From: an uncultured Tateyamaria sp.
GTDB lineage: Bacteria; Pseudomonadota; Alphaproteobacteria; Rhodobacterales; Rhodobacteraceae
Assembly (NCBI RefSeq): GCF_947503705.1
Contig: NZ_CANNES010000010.1
Span: 62,001 to 126,000, forward strand
Length of the DNA: 64,000 nucleotides
Direction: 5' to 3'
Shown piece by piece: positions 8,346-16,913 of this stretch. Under the pieces are notes generated by a model. It made no database searches. It was given only the letters and a program-made list of their open reading frames with translations, and was not told the origin of the DNA. Both the position numbers and the translations under genes were made by a program. Position 1 is the first letter of the stretch, and each line of letters starts with the position of its first letter.

Positions 8346-8532
8346 CTTGCACAATACGCCACCACCCGTCACGCAAAAAAATCCGACCTTCAGACCGTGG
8401 TTTGGCGGGACGCAGCCGGGTCAAGCTGTGCAAAACGGCCGGCATTGGCCGCTTATCGGGACAGATCGGCGGGGCAGTTGTCACGCGGTCTGCCACGTCC
8501 GACGGTGAGGCTCCTAGATTCGAGGCTCTTAA

Positions 8533-8748
8533 ATGTCAGACTATCCAAATCCCAACGCACCAAACCACAATCTGCACCGCGGTGATGGTGTCAGCGGGCG
8601 CGGTGTGCTCATCGCGCTGCTTGTGCTGCTGGCCGTCATTGTACTCATCGCGATTGTCGGCTCGATCGGCGGTGCGGGCGACGGCACGGCACCGACTTCG
8701 GACGTTATCTCGCCCGCAGTTGAAACACCTTTGCTGCCGGCCGAATAA
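8533..8748 (+). CDS. Small membrane protein of unknown function
   Basis: A 71-residue protein: polar N-terminus rich in Asn and Pro (MSDYPNPNAPNHNLHRGD), one membrane helix (VLIALLVLLAVIVLIAIVG), then a short acidic, Pro/Thr-rich tail. A hairpin terminator follows at 8776-8804, which supports it being an expressed transcription unit. No homologue is recognised. It lies between soxB and soxD. Confidence 0.6.
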   Translation: MSDYPNPNAPNHNLHRGDGVSGRGVLIALLVLLAVIVLIAIVGSIGGAGDGTAPTSDVISPAVETPLLPAE

Positions 8749-8775
8749 CTCTACCTCACTCCCAAGCACCGCATC

Positions 8776-8804
8776 AGGCGGGCGTCTTACGACGTCCGCC
8801 TTTT
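8776..8804 (+). terminator. Intrinsic terminator after the 71-residue membrane protein gene
   Basis: Stem AGGCGGGCGTC / GACGTCCGCC with one mismatch and a TTAC loop, followed by TTTT. It separates the small gene from soxD, so soxDAG probably has its own promoter or depends on read-through. Confidence 0.6.
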
Positions 8805-8835
8805 GCGCGTCCGCCCCCCTGAACGGAGCATGCCC

Positions 8836-9165
8836 ATGCTGATCCTGACCTGTCCCTGCTGTGGCCAGACCGGCGAAGAAACCGAGTTTCACGCAGGCGG
8901 CGAGGCGCACCTGACGCGCTTTGGCCCCGGATCGTCAGATGATGATTTTGAGGGGTACTTGTTCATGCGTGAGAACCCGAAGGGCGTGCATTTCGAACGC
9001 TGGCGGCATGTTTATGGTTGCGGCAAGTGGTTCCATGCGGCGCGCTGTACGATGACGCTCGAAGTTTTCGGCACCTACGCGGCTCAAACAACAGAACCAC
9101 CCCAGGAATTGCGCGACAAGATCAGCGCGAAACGCCCTGGTTGGTCATGGGGCGCATTCTCATGA
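8836..9165 (+). CDS. soxD: Sarcosine oxidase subunit delta (SoxD)
   Basis: Small zinc-binding subunit of heterotetrameric sarcosine oxidase, 109 residues. It opens with LILTCPCCGQTGEETEF, carrying the CPCC zinc ligands, and continues with GGEAHLTRFGP, YLFMRENPKGVHFERWRHVYGCGKWF and the C-terminal His/Cys (FHAARC). ATG 8836 is preferred over ATG 8830 because GGAG at 8825-8828 is then at a workable spacing. soxA follows 72 bases later on the same strand. Confidence 0.93.
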   Translation: MLILTCPCCGQTGEETEFHAGGEAHLTRFGPGSSDDDFEGYLFMRENPKGVHFERWRHVYGCGKWFHAARCTMTLEVFGTYAAQTTEPPQELRDKISAKRPGWSWGAFS

Positions 9166-9237
9166 TCCCTCTTCATCTTGCCAAGAAAACTCCCTCCGGA
9201 GGCCCCGATGCTTCCGCCAGTGCCGAGGCCCGATAAC

Positions 9238-12200
9238 ATGAGCACACGTCTTGCCACACATGGCCGCCTTCTGAACAAGGACCGTGCCGTCCGGTTCAGC
9301 TTTAACGGCAAACAGCTCAAGGGGTTTGAAGGCGATACACTTGCCTCGGCCCTTTTGGCCAATGACCAAATGCTGGTTGGTCGGTCGTTCAAGTACCACC
9401 GCCCCCGCGGGATCGTGGCCGCAGGCCCAGAGGAACCCAATGCGCTGGTCAATCTGGGCGTCGATGGCAAGTTTGAGCCCAACCAAAGGGCCACGACGAC
9501 CGAGCTTTTTGACGGGCTGCTTGCGACCAGCCAAAACCACTGGCCGAGCCTTGAGTTCGATGTGGGCGCCGTGAATGCGAAGCTGTCCCGCTTTATGCCA
9601 GCGGGCTTTTACTACAAGATGTTTATCCATCCCCGTCCGCTGTGGAAATACATCTACGAGCCGTTCATCCGGCAGGCCGCTGGCCTGGGGCAGGCCCCTA
9701 AAGGACGGGATCAGGACACGTACGAACACTACTATGCATTCTGTGATGTGCTGATCATTGGCGGTGGCATCGCGGGCCTGCAAGCGGCCAAATCGGCCGC
9801 GCGGACCGGTGCCAAAGTTCTGGTGCTGGAACAAACCGCCCATTGGGGTGGCCGGGCACCGGTCGATGGTGGCACTGTCGATGGCCTGCCTGTGGATAAG
9901 GTCGTGGACGAACTTGTGTCCGAACTCTCTGGCATGGAAAATGTCACCTTGCGCCTGCGGACGATGGGCGCGGGTGTCTATGATCACGGCTATGTTCTGG
10001 GCTACGAGCGTCTGACCGATCACGCCCCAAAAGCTGACGGCCCCCGCCACCGCTTGTGGCGCATTCGGGCAGGCCACATTGTGACGGCCACAGGCGCAAT
10101 TGAACGCCCCCTCAGCTTTGCCGGGAATGATGTGCCGGGCGTCATGCTCGCCTCTGCCGTGCGCGACTATGTGGTGAATTACGGTGTATCGGCGGGCGAC
10201 CGCACGGTGGTTGTCACAAACAATGACGACGCTTACCGAACCGCTTTGGCCCTTAAAAGCGCCGGTCTCAATGTCCCTGTTATCCTTGATGCACGCGTCA
10301 CGCCCGTTGACAGCGCCCTCATGGCTGAGGCCAAGGCCGCAGGTATCCGCGTCATGATGGGCCACGGTGTGGCCAAGGTCTTGGGCGGCAAGCGCGTGAC
10401 CGGCGTTGCCGTATGCGCTCAAGCGGGCGAAGGGGCCGTGCTTGAGGAGATTGCCTGTGACGCGGTGGCCATGTCGGGAGGCTGGTCGCCCGTTGTCCAC
10501 CTGTGGTCGCATTGCGGCGGCAAGCTGCTCTGGGATAACGATTTTGCCATGTTCCGCCCCGATGTGGATAAAGCGCCCAAAGGTGCGGATGGCGCGGGCT
10601 TTGTCAGCCCGGCAGGGGCAGCCAATGGCCACTTTGGCCTGACCGAAATCATGGGCGACGCACATGCAATGGGCCAAGCGGCGGCCGAGGCCACGGGCTT
10701 TGCTGCCAAGCGCGGCAAGGCGCCCCAAGGCGAAAGCGTCGACGAGGCCCCGATGGCCCCGGTCTGGTTGATGCCGCAAGGAGCGGGCGTCACGCTGAGG
10801 TCGAAATCATGGCTGGATTATCAGAACGACGTCAAAGTCAGCGACGTGCAACTCGCCGCTCAGGAAGGATTCGAGAGCGTCGAGCATGCCAAGCGCTACA
10901 CCACCCTCGGCATGGCCACAGACCAGGGCAAGCTGAGCAATATCAATGGCCTTGCGATCCTGTCCGATGCGTTGAACCAACCGATCCCGCAGACCGGCAC
11001 CACAACCTTCCGCCCGCCCTATACGCCCATTTCCATGGGGGCCATTGGTGGCGAGGCGCGTGGCGAGGTGTTTCAACCGATCCGGCGCACACCGATGCAC
11101 GATTGGCACGACGCCAACGGTGCCGATTGGGAACCCGTGGGCCAGTGGCGTCGCCCCTATGCCTTTGTCCGCGATGGCGAGACGGTGCATGACGCAGTGA
11201 TGCGCGAGACCAAGAATACCCGCGAGAACCTCGGGCTGCTTGATGCATCCACCTTGGGCAAGATCATCGTCAAGGGCCCGGATGCGGGCAAATTTCTCGA
11301 CATGCTCTACACCAACATGATGAGCACGCTGAAACCCGGCAAATGCCGCTATGGCCTGATGTGTGGCGAAAACGGTTTCCTGATCGACGACGGCGTTGTG
11401 GCCCGGATCGACGAGGATACATTCCTGTGCCACACCACCACTGGCGGGGCCGAGAGCATACATGGCCACATGGAAGAATGGCTTCAGACCGAGTGGTGGG
11501 ATTGGGATGTCTATGTCGCCAACGTCACCGAGCAATATGCACAAGTGGCCGTTGTCGGCCCCAAGGCTCGCGAAGCGTTGGAGCGTTTGGGCGGCATGGA
11601 TGTGTCCAGGGATGCGCTTGGCTTCATGGAATGGGCAGACGGCACGCTGGGCGGCTTTGATGTTCGGGTCTACCGGATCTCTTTCTCGGGCGAGTTAAGC
11701 TATGAAATCGCCGTGCGCGCGGGGCAGGGGCAGGCTTTTTGGGATGCTCTGATGGCCGTTGGCGCGGACCTTGGCGTGATGCCTTACGGAACCGAAGCCT
11801 TGCACATTCTGCGGGCCGAAAAGGGGTTCATCATGATCGGTGACGAGACCGATGGCACCGTGATCCCCCAAGACCTGGGCCTGCATTGGGCGCTGTCCAA
11901 AAAGAAAGAAGATTATCTGGGCAAGCGCGCCCACACCCGCAGCCATATGGCTGATCCCGAGCGCTGGCAGCTTGTAGGCCTTGAGACAACGGATGGTTCC
12001 GTATTGCCCGATGGCGCATATGCGGTGGCACTGGGACGCAACGCCAATGGTCAGAAGAACGTGCAGGGCCGTGTCACCTCCAGCTACCACTCGCCCAACC
12101 TGGGCCGCGGGATCGCCATGGGGCTGGTGCTGCACGGGCCCGATCGGATGGGCGAAGTGATTGAATTCCCGGGCACGGATGGGACCACCTATTTGGCCAA

Positions 12201-12252
12201 GATCGTCAGCCCGGTCTTTCATGACCCGCAGGGGGAGAAGCAGAATGTCTGA
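9238..12252 (+). CDS. soxA: Sarcosine oxidase subunit alpha (SoxA)
   Basis: Large subunit, 1004 residues, which binds NAD+ and tetrahydrofolate and collects the formaldehyde-level carbon as 5,10-methylene-THF. In order: a small N-terminal ferredoxin-like domain (FEGDTLASALLANDQMLVG, RSFKYHRPRGI), an NAD-binding Rossmann domain (LIIGGGIAGLQAAKSAAR near residue 180), a flavoenzyme-like region, and a C-terminal aminomethyltransferase (GcvT-like) domain (YGLMCGENGFLIDDGV, SFSGELSYEIAV, ALHILRAEKGFIMIGDE). ATG 9238 fits family N-termini; ATG 9208 has a good GGAGG upstream and adds ten residues, so it remains possible. It overlaps soxG by 8 bases. Confidence 0.95.
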   Translation: MSTRLATHGRLLNKDRAVRFSFNGKQLKGFEGDTLASALLANDQMLVGRSFKYHRPRGIVAAGPEEPNALVNLGVDGKFEPNQRATTTELFDGLLATSQNHWPSLEFDVGAVNAKLSRFMPAGFYYKMFIHPRPLWKYIYEPFIRQAAGLGQAPKGRDQDTYEHYYAFCDVLIIGGGIAGLQAAKSAARTGAKVLVLEQTAHWGGRAPVDGGTVDGLPVDKVVDELVSELSGMENVTLRLRTMGAGVYDHGYVLGYERLTDHAPKADGPRHRLWRIRAGHIVTATGAIERPLSFAGNDVPGVMLASAVRDYVVNYGVSAGDRTVVVTNNDDAYRTALALKSAGLNVPVILDARVTPVDSALMAEAKAAGIRVMMGHGVAKVLGGKRVTGVAVCAQAGEGAVLEEIACDAVAMSGGWSPVVHLWSHCGGKLLWDNDFAMFRPDVDKAPKGADGAGFVSPAGAANGHFGLTEIMGDAHAMGQAAAEATGFAAKRGKAPQGESVDEAPMAPVWLMPQGAGVTLRSKSWLDYQNDVKVSDVQLAAQEGFESVEHAKRYTTLGMATDQGKLSNINGLAILSDALNQPIPQTGTTTFRPPYTPISMGAIGGEARGEVFQPIRRTPMHDWHDANGADWEPVGQWRRPYAFVRDGETVHDAVMRETKNTRENLGLLDASTLGKIIVKGPDAGKFLDMLYTNMMSTLKPGKCRYGLMCGENGFLIDDGVVARIDEDTFLCHTTTGGAESIHGHMEEWLQTEWWDWDVYVANVTEQYAQVAVVGPKAREALERLGGMDVSRDALGFMEWADGTLGGFDVRVYRISFSGELSYEIAVRAGQGQAFWDALMAVGADLGVMPYGTEALHILRAEKGFIMIGDETDGTVIPQDLGLHWALSKKKEDYLGKRAHTRSHMADPERWQLVGLETTDGSVLPDGAYAVALGRNANGQKNVQGRVTSSYHSPNLGRGIAMGLVLHGPDRMGEVIEFPGTDGTTYLAKIVSPVFHDPQGEKQNV

Positions 12253-12814
12253 AACCGTCACCGCCCTGAACGGGGCCGTCTGGTCTAAAGGGATCGCGAC
12301 AATCACAGAGGCACCACTGCAAGGGATGATCACCCTGCGTGGCGACTTGAGCATTTCGGCCATCAAAAAGGCGGCAAAAACAGCGACTGGCATGGCTGTG
12401 CCCGGGCCCGGCAAAGCCACAGTCGATGGCGATACCGGGCTTTGCTGGATGTCGCCGGACGAAATATTGGTACTTTGCCCCTACTCACAGGTGGCTGAGA
12501 CGTTGGACAAGATGACGGCGGTGTTGGCCAAAACACATGCGCTGGCCGTGGACGTGTCGGACGCTCGCGCAGTGTTTCAGGTTTCGGGCCCACTCGCCCG
12601 CGACGTGATGGCCAAGCTTGCACCGGTGGATTTCAGCGCAGACGCCTTTGCCCCGGGGATGTTTCGCCGGTCGCGCATGGCGCAAGTCGCCGCAGCGTTC
12701 TGGATGCCAGATGCCGATCGTTTCCAAATCGTATGTTTTCGCAGCCAGTCACAATATATGTTCGATCTTCTGAAAGTGGCCGCTCAGCCCGGGAGCGAAA
12801 TCCAAAAACCATAA
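12245..12814 (+). CDS. soxG: Sarcosine oxidase subunit gamma (SoxG)
   Basis: A 189-residue subunit of heterotetrameric sarcosine oxidase, which completes the alpha-beta-gamma-delta complex. Features match the family: KGIATITEAPLQGMITLRGD, WMSPDEILVLCP, VDVSDARAVFQVSGPLARDV, and MFRRSRMAQVAAAFW. The ATG lies inside the end of soxA (8-base overlap), so translation is coupled. It is the last gene of the operon; the sequence after it is AT-rich. Confidence 0.92.
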   Translation: MSETVTALNGAVWSKGIATITEAPLQGMITLRGDLSISAIKKAAKTATGMAVPGPGKATVDGDTGLCWMSPDEILVLCPYSQVAETLDKMTAVLAKTHALAVDVSDARAVFQVSGPLARDVMAKLAPVDFSADAFAPGMFRRSRMAQVAAAFWMPDADRFQIVCFRSQSQYMFDLLKVAAQPGSEIQKP

Positions 12815-12890
12815 AAATCGCGCCGTTTTTGCTTTCCCTCATTTCGTGTAACGCTAAGCTGCGCTAAGATGCAGTAAGGAATAGTGCAAA

Positions 12891-13283
12891 ATGAAACAAG
12901 CGGCCCTATCGATAGTATTTGCCGGTTTGGCAACTGTGGCGCAATCGCAAACCTTTATTTGCGACGTGAAATCGACAGGCGATGGATTTATTCCAGAAAC
13001 GCTTGTAATTGCATTGGATCTCGCCGCAAACCAAGCCGTCGTCTATGATGATATTATTGATTGGGCCGAAGGGGAACCTTTGAACGCCAAGATGCGCACG
13101 CGTTCGAATGGAACAACTGTCCTTTCTTGGGCGATGACTTTGCCAACCGAGCCAATGCGTGTTCACGTCAGTTACCGCGCCATCCTCGCTGCGGACAAAG
13201 CCTCTGTGGTTATGCGCGGCACGATGCGCAATGCAGAGAACAGCCCAAAGGGCAACGGTTCTTGCAAATTGGACAATTCCTGA
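12891..13283 (+). CDS. Secreted protein, first of a tandem paralogous pair
   Basis: A 130-residue protein with an N-terminal signal peptide (KQAALSIVFAGLATVAQSQ, cleavage expected after AQSQ or nearby). The mature part has Cys near each end (FICDVKSTGDGFIPE and GSCKLDNS), likely a disulfide. It is clearly related to the next gene: both have C-x-V-x-x-x-GDGFI, a D-x-I-D segment followed by P-x-x-AK, V/I-x-Y-x-A and a terminal C-K. No known family is recognised. It probably acts in the periplasm. Confidence 0.75.
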   Translation: MKQAALSIVFAGLATVAQSQTFICDVKSTGDGFIPETLVIALDLAANQAVVYDDIIDWAEGEPLNAKMRTRSNGTTVLSWAMTLPTEPMRVHVSYRAILAADKASVVMRGTMRNAENSPKGNGSCKLDNS

Positions 13284-13486
13284 AATTTTCAACTTTCAGG
13301 GCGAGAATTAAGGGTCAAGAGATAGCAACTCTACATTGCCCGATTGCGTGAAAAATACCGAATGGGTGGAATTTTCAGGCCTGGTAATTGGTGTTTCCGT
13401 AACGGTGCTGCTTTCCGTTTCGTTCACTTGTATTTGCCGGATTTGAGGTTACATATCAACCTATACCTGTGAAATCAGGACGAAAA

Positions 13487-13885
13487 ATGAAAAGACTTCT
13501 TATTGCGACAGCTTCTGTAGTGGCTTTGGCATCGCCTGCAACGGCTTTGAAACTGGAATGCAAGGTTACTGGCAAAGGGGACGGCTTTATTGCGCCAAAC
13601 CTTTTTCTGGAATTTGAACCGGGACAGCAGACTGGCACGGCTTATGACGGTGTTATCGACATGGTGCATGGCGCGCCCATTGAGGCCAAACTCAGAAAAC
13701 TAAGCCGCAGTGACAGCGAGTACCGTTTGAACTGGTCCGTCAACAATGTGCCGGCGCGGCCACGCCCGGTTCGGATCGCATATCACGCGACGGTCAACCT
13801 GGCAGATAATTCTGTGATTGTGCGCGGGTCCATTCGCGGCGCCACGAACCTGGTCACAGGAACGGGCCAGTGCAAAGTCAGATAA
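13487..13885 (+). CDS. Secreted protein, second of a tandem paralogous pair
   Basis: A 132-residue protein with a clear signal peptide (MKRLLIATASVVALASPATA) and a mature part beginning LKLECKVTGKGDGFIAPN. It ends with GTGQCKVR; the two Cys probably pair. The pattern of conserved residues follows the 12891 gene along the whole length, but identity is moderate, so the duplication is not recent. ATG 13487 is chosen because the signal peptide starts there; six codons upstream are also open. The 200-base gap between the paralogues suggests separate transcription. Confidence 0.78.
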   Translation: MKRLLIATASVVALASPATALKLECKVTGKGDGFIAPNLFLEFEPGQQTGTAYDGVIDMVHGAPIEAKLRKLSRSDSEYRLNWSVNNVPARPRPVRIAYHATVNLADNSVIVRGSIRGATNLVTGTGQCKVR

Positions 13886-13984
13886 AGGCTCAAACGGTCA
13901 GACGTGGCGCAGATCGCCCTTGAACTTGCAGCATTTCGCACAATGTGACAGTCACAACCTGAACTTTTCAAAGGGGGCCCTGCA

Positions 13985-14584
13985 ATGGCTTTTGAACTTC
14001 CTGATCTTCCCTATGCCCATGACGCGCTGGCGTCCAAAGGCATGTCTGCCGAAACCATGGAATATCACCATGACCTGCACCACAACGCATATGTCACCAA
14101 CGGCAACAAGGCGATTGAGGGCACCGAATGGGCAGGCAAGAGCCTGGAAGAGATCATTGTCGGTACATATGACGCCTCGGCCGTGGCCCAGAACGGCATC
14201 TTCAACAACATCAGCCAGTTGTGGAACCACAATCAGTTTTGGGAAATGATGGGGCCTGGCGACAGCGCAATGCCGTCCGAACTGGAAAAAGCGTTGGTCG
14301 AAAGCTTTGGCTCGGTCGATCAGTTCAAGGCCGACTTCTCCGCCGCCGGTGCAGGCCAGTTTGGTTCTGGCTGGGCGTGGTTGGTGAAGGACGCCGATGG
14401 CAGTCTGAAAGTGACCAAGACCGAAAACGGCGTGAACCCTCTGTGCTTTGGTCAAACGGCGCTGTTGGGCTGTGATGTGTGGGAACACTCTTACTACATT
14501 GATTTCCGCAACAAGCGCCCTGCCTACCTGACCAACTTCCTCGACAACCTCGTGAACTGGGAAAACGTCGCGAGCCGGATGTAA
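13985..14584 (+). CDS. sodB: Superoxide dismutase, Fe type
   Basis: Cytosolic enzyme that dismutates superoxide to peroxide and oxygen. At 199 residues the length is normal for Fe/Mn SOD. Metal ligands are visible in MEYHHDLHHNAY, LWNHNQFW and DVWEHSYYIDFRNKRP. The Gln just before WNH (SQLWNH), placed N-terminally rather than in the GGxG region, and the AGAGQFGSGWAWL motif indicate the Fe form. A ribosome-binding site (AAGGGGG) precedes the ATG. It converges with the LOG-family gene at 14716. Confidence 0.95.
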   Translation: MAFELPDLPYAHDALASKGMSAETMEYHHDLHHNAYVTNGNKAIEGTEWAGKSLEEIIVGTYDASAVAQNGIFNNISQLWNHNQFWEMMGPGDSAMPSELEKALVESFGSVDQFKADFSAAGAGQFGSGWAWLVKDADGSLKVTKTENGVNPLCFGQTALLGCDVWEHSYYIDFRNKRPAYLTNFLDNLVNWENVASRM

Positions 14585-14715
14585 TCCGGTCGGTCTGTGC
14601 GACAGAAATCGGCAGGGTTGCGACGCGCAATCTACATCGACAGCGTCTTGGGGTCACCCGGGGCGCTGTTTGTTTTCCAGGCCGGAGAACCGCCAGAAAT
14701 CGCGTCAGATTTTGA

Positions 14716-15255
14716 TCACGTCAAAGCAGCGATTGCCGCGTCGGCATCGGGTACGGCGGTGTAGTAGTCCAGCAACGTTGCATCCGCAAAACCGTTGTCG
14801 ACCACATGCTGCATCAGCGCGATCAGCGGATCCCAATACCCTTTCGTATTCACCAAAACGACAGGTTTTTCGTGCAAGCCCAGCTGCCGCCAGGTCAGCA
14901 CTTCGAACAGTTCGTCCAGCGATCCCGCGCCGCCCGGCAGCACAACAACCGCGTCGCAGTTCATGAACATCACCTTTTTGCGCTCGTGCATGGTCTCGGT
15001 CACGATGTAGCGGGTCAGATCGACCTTGCCGACCTCCCATTCCACCAGGTGTTTTGGGATAACGCCGAATGTGTCACCACCCGCCGCTTGCGCCGCACGG
15101 GCGACCGCACCCATCAGGCCCACATCACCCGCGCCATAGACAAGCCGCCAGTTCTTCTCCACCAGCGCACGCCCGAGCGTGTCCGCGGTGGCCATAAAGG
15201 CCGGGTCCGCCCCGGGGCGCGAGCCGCAATAGACGCAAACGGATTTCTGGGACAT
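14716..15255 (-). CDS. LOG family protein (TIGR00730 Rossmann fold)
   Basis: A 179-residue Rossmann-like protein of the LOG family; characterised members hydrolyse nucleoside 5'-monophosphates at the N-glycosidic bond (cytokinin riboside 5'-monophosphate phosphoribohydrolase). The active-site motif appears as VVVLPGGAGSLDELFEVLTW, a variant of PGGxGTxxE with Ser for Thr and Asp-Glu-Leu following, and the N-terminal VCVYCGSRPG and ERKKVMFMNCDA (catalytic Arg-Lys segment) are intact. It converges with sodB and is divergent from the LysM gene. The physiological substrate in this organism is unknown. Confidence 0.88.
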   Translation of the reverse strand: MSQKSVCVYCGSRPGADPAFMATADTLGRALVEKNWRLVYGAGDVGLMGAVARAAQAAGGDTFGVIPKHLVEWEVGKVDLTRYIVTETMHERKKVMFMNCDAVVVLPGGAGSLDELFEVLTWRQLGLHEKPVVLVNTKGYWDPLIALMQHVVDNGFADATLLDYYTAVPDADAAIAALT

Positions 15256-15383
15256 GGCGTGATCCTTGCAACATGCGTGGGAATGTGATCGGCCGCGATC
15301 GGCTTGCTTTTGACCGTTCTACCGTCGCCTGCTATGGAACCGCAACACATCCAGGGGATTTGCGGGTGTAGGGAAGGGACACG

Positions 15384-16832
15384 ATGTCAAAATGGGCAGC
15401 ACTGGCCGGTTCAAACGGCGTGATGGTTGCATCTGCAACGGCGGTTGCCGTGGCCGCAATCGGGGCAGGCGTTTTCATCAACAACCGGCCGGCCCAAGCG
15501 CCGGTCGAGGTGGCCCAACCGGCTGACCCTGAACCGCAGGTGATTACAACACCTGCTCCCGAAGCAGAGCCGGAAGTGGTCGCAGAAACGCCCGAGACGC
15601 CCCCGTCAATTGACGAGGTCCGTGTCGAGGCCGATGGTTTGACCATTGTTGCAGGTCGTGCGTCTCCGGGCAGCGAAGTTTCCGTTCTGTTGGATGGCGT
15701 CGAAAACACCTCTGTCACCGCAGATGCAGGCGGGGGTTTTGCGGCCATCACCATGATTGTGCCCAAGCCCACAGCTCAGGTACTCACCATTGTTCAGCGG
15801 TTGGGTGATCGGTCACTACCATCTGTCGAAGAAATAATCCTAGCGCCAACGGCTGTGGCGCAGCCCGAACCCGCACCGGTCATTGTCGCCGAAGCTGATC
15901 CAGCGCCAGAGCCTGAGCCCAAGGTCGCTGCGACAGTAGAACCGGCGGCGACGCCAGAGCCGACCCCCGAGGTCGTGGCAACCGCTGAGTCCGCTCCAGA
16001 AGCCGAAGTGACGCCAGAGGTCGTGGCGACAGCCGCGCCAGAGCCTGTCGCAAAGCCCGTGTCCGAAACACCTGCACCCCCCGCACCTGTTGTCGTTGCC
16101 GAGACGCCGCAGCCAACGGTAGAGGACACAGCCAACAACATTATCGCCAAGGCTATCACTCCGGCCCCATCCGCCCCCCCATCACCATCCCCATCCACGG
16201 TGGCGACAGTCACAGAGCCCTTAGCGCAACCCATCGAACCCGCCCCGGCGGAGCCTGAACCGACGGTTATCGCCGAGGCCAAGCCCGCCCCAGCGGAAGC
16301 AGCGCAACAGATCACCGTTCTAAAATCGACAGCTGACGGCGTGGAAGTGCTGGGCACCCCGCCGGAGGCGCTCGACAGCATCGCCATCGACACGATCAGC
16401 TATTCCGACGTGGGCGATGTACAACTTGCCGGTCGTGCCCAGTCAGAGGCAGACGCTGTACGCGTCTACGTCGACAACCGTGTGATTACCGAGTTGCCCG
16501 TGGACCCTGACGGACGCTGGCGCGGTGATCTGCCGGACATCGACACGGGCGTCTACACGTTGCGGGTTGATGAGGTTGATGCGACCGGTGATGTGACCAG
16601 CCGGGTTGAAACGCCGTTCCGCCGCGAGGACCCTGCCGTTTTGACTGCTGCAGACAGGCCTGAGGCGGCCGCAACCCAAGTGACCGTCCAGACGGGCACC
16701 ACGCTTTGGGCAATTGCGCGCGAACGCTATGGCGAGGGGCGATTGTTTGTGCAGGTGTTTGAGGCAAACCGCGACTCCATTCGCGATCCCAATCTGATCT
16801 ATCCCGGTCAGGTTTTTGCTCTGCCGAATTGA
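15384..16832 (+). CDS. LysM peptidoglycan-binding protein with Ig-like repeats
   Basis: A 482-residue envelope protein: an N-terminal membrane anchor (VMVASATAVAVAAIGAGVF), an Ig-like/beta-sandwich segment (VEADGLTIVAGRASPGSEVS, residues about 75-145), a long low-complexity linker rich in Pro, Ala, Glu and Val (about 150-310), a second Ig-like segment (DVQLAGRAQSEADAVRVYVD) and a C-terminal LysM domain (VQTGTTLWAIARERYGEGRL to NLIYPGQVFALP). This is a common alphaproteobacterial layout, probably spanning the periplasm to contact peptidoglycan. The base composition of the linker is repetitive (GAAGCC-type codons). Confidence 0.85.
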   Translation: MSKWAALAGSNGVMVASATAVAVAAIGAGVFINNRPAQAPVEVAQPADPEPQVITTPAPEAEPEVVAETPETPPSIDEVRVEADGLTIVAGRASPGSEVSVLLDGVENTSVTADAGGGFAAITMIVPKPTAQVLTIVQRLGDRSLPSVEEIILAPTAVAQPEPAPVIVAEADPAPEPEPKVAATVEPAATPEPTPEVVATAESAPEAEVTPEVVATAAPEPVAKPVSETPAPPAPVVVAETPQPTVEDTANNIIAKAITPAPSAPPSPSPSTVATVTEPLAQPIEPAPAEPEPTVIAEAKPAPAEAAQQITVLKSTADGVEVLGTPPEALDSIAIDTISYSDVGDVQLAGRAQSEADAVRVYVDNRVITELPVDPDGRWRGDLPDIDTGVYTLRVDEVDATGDVTSRVETPFRREDPAVLTAADRPEAAATQVTVQTGTTLWAIARERYGEGRLFVQVFEANRDSIRDPNLIYPGQVFALPN

Positions 16833-16913
16833 TTAGCGCCGCGCGAAGCTGCTCTGGCAACTTGTGCTGTCCTGCCCTATGTAGAAGCGTCTGAAAACTA
16901 GGACGCATCCCAT

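Noticed and set aside
9160-10779. 539-residue open frame on the minus strand
   Set aside because: Antisense to soxA; no recognisable motifs.
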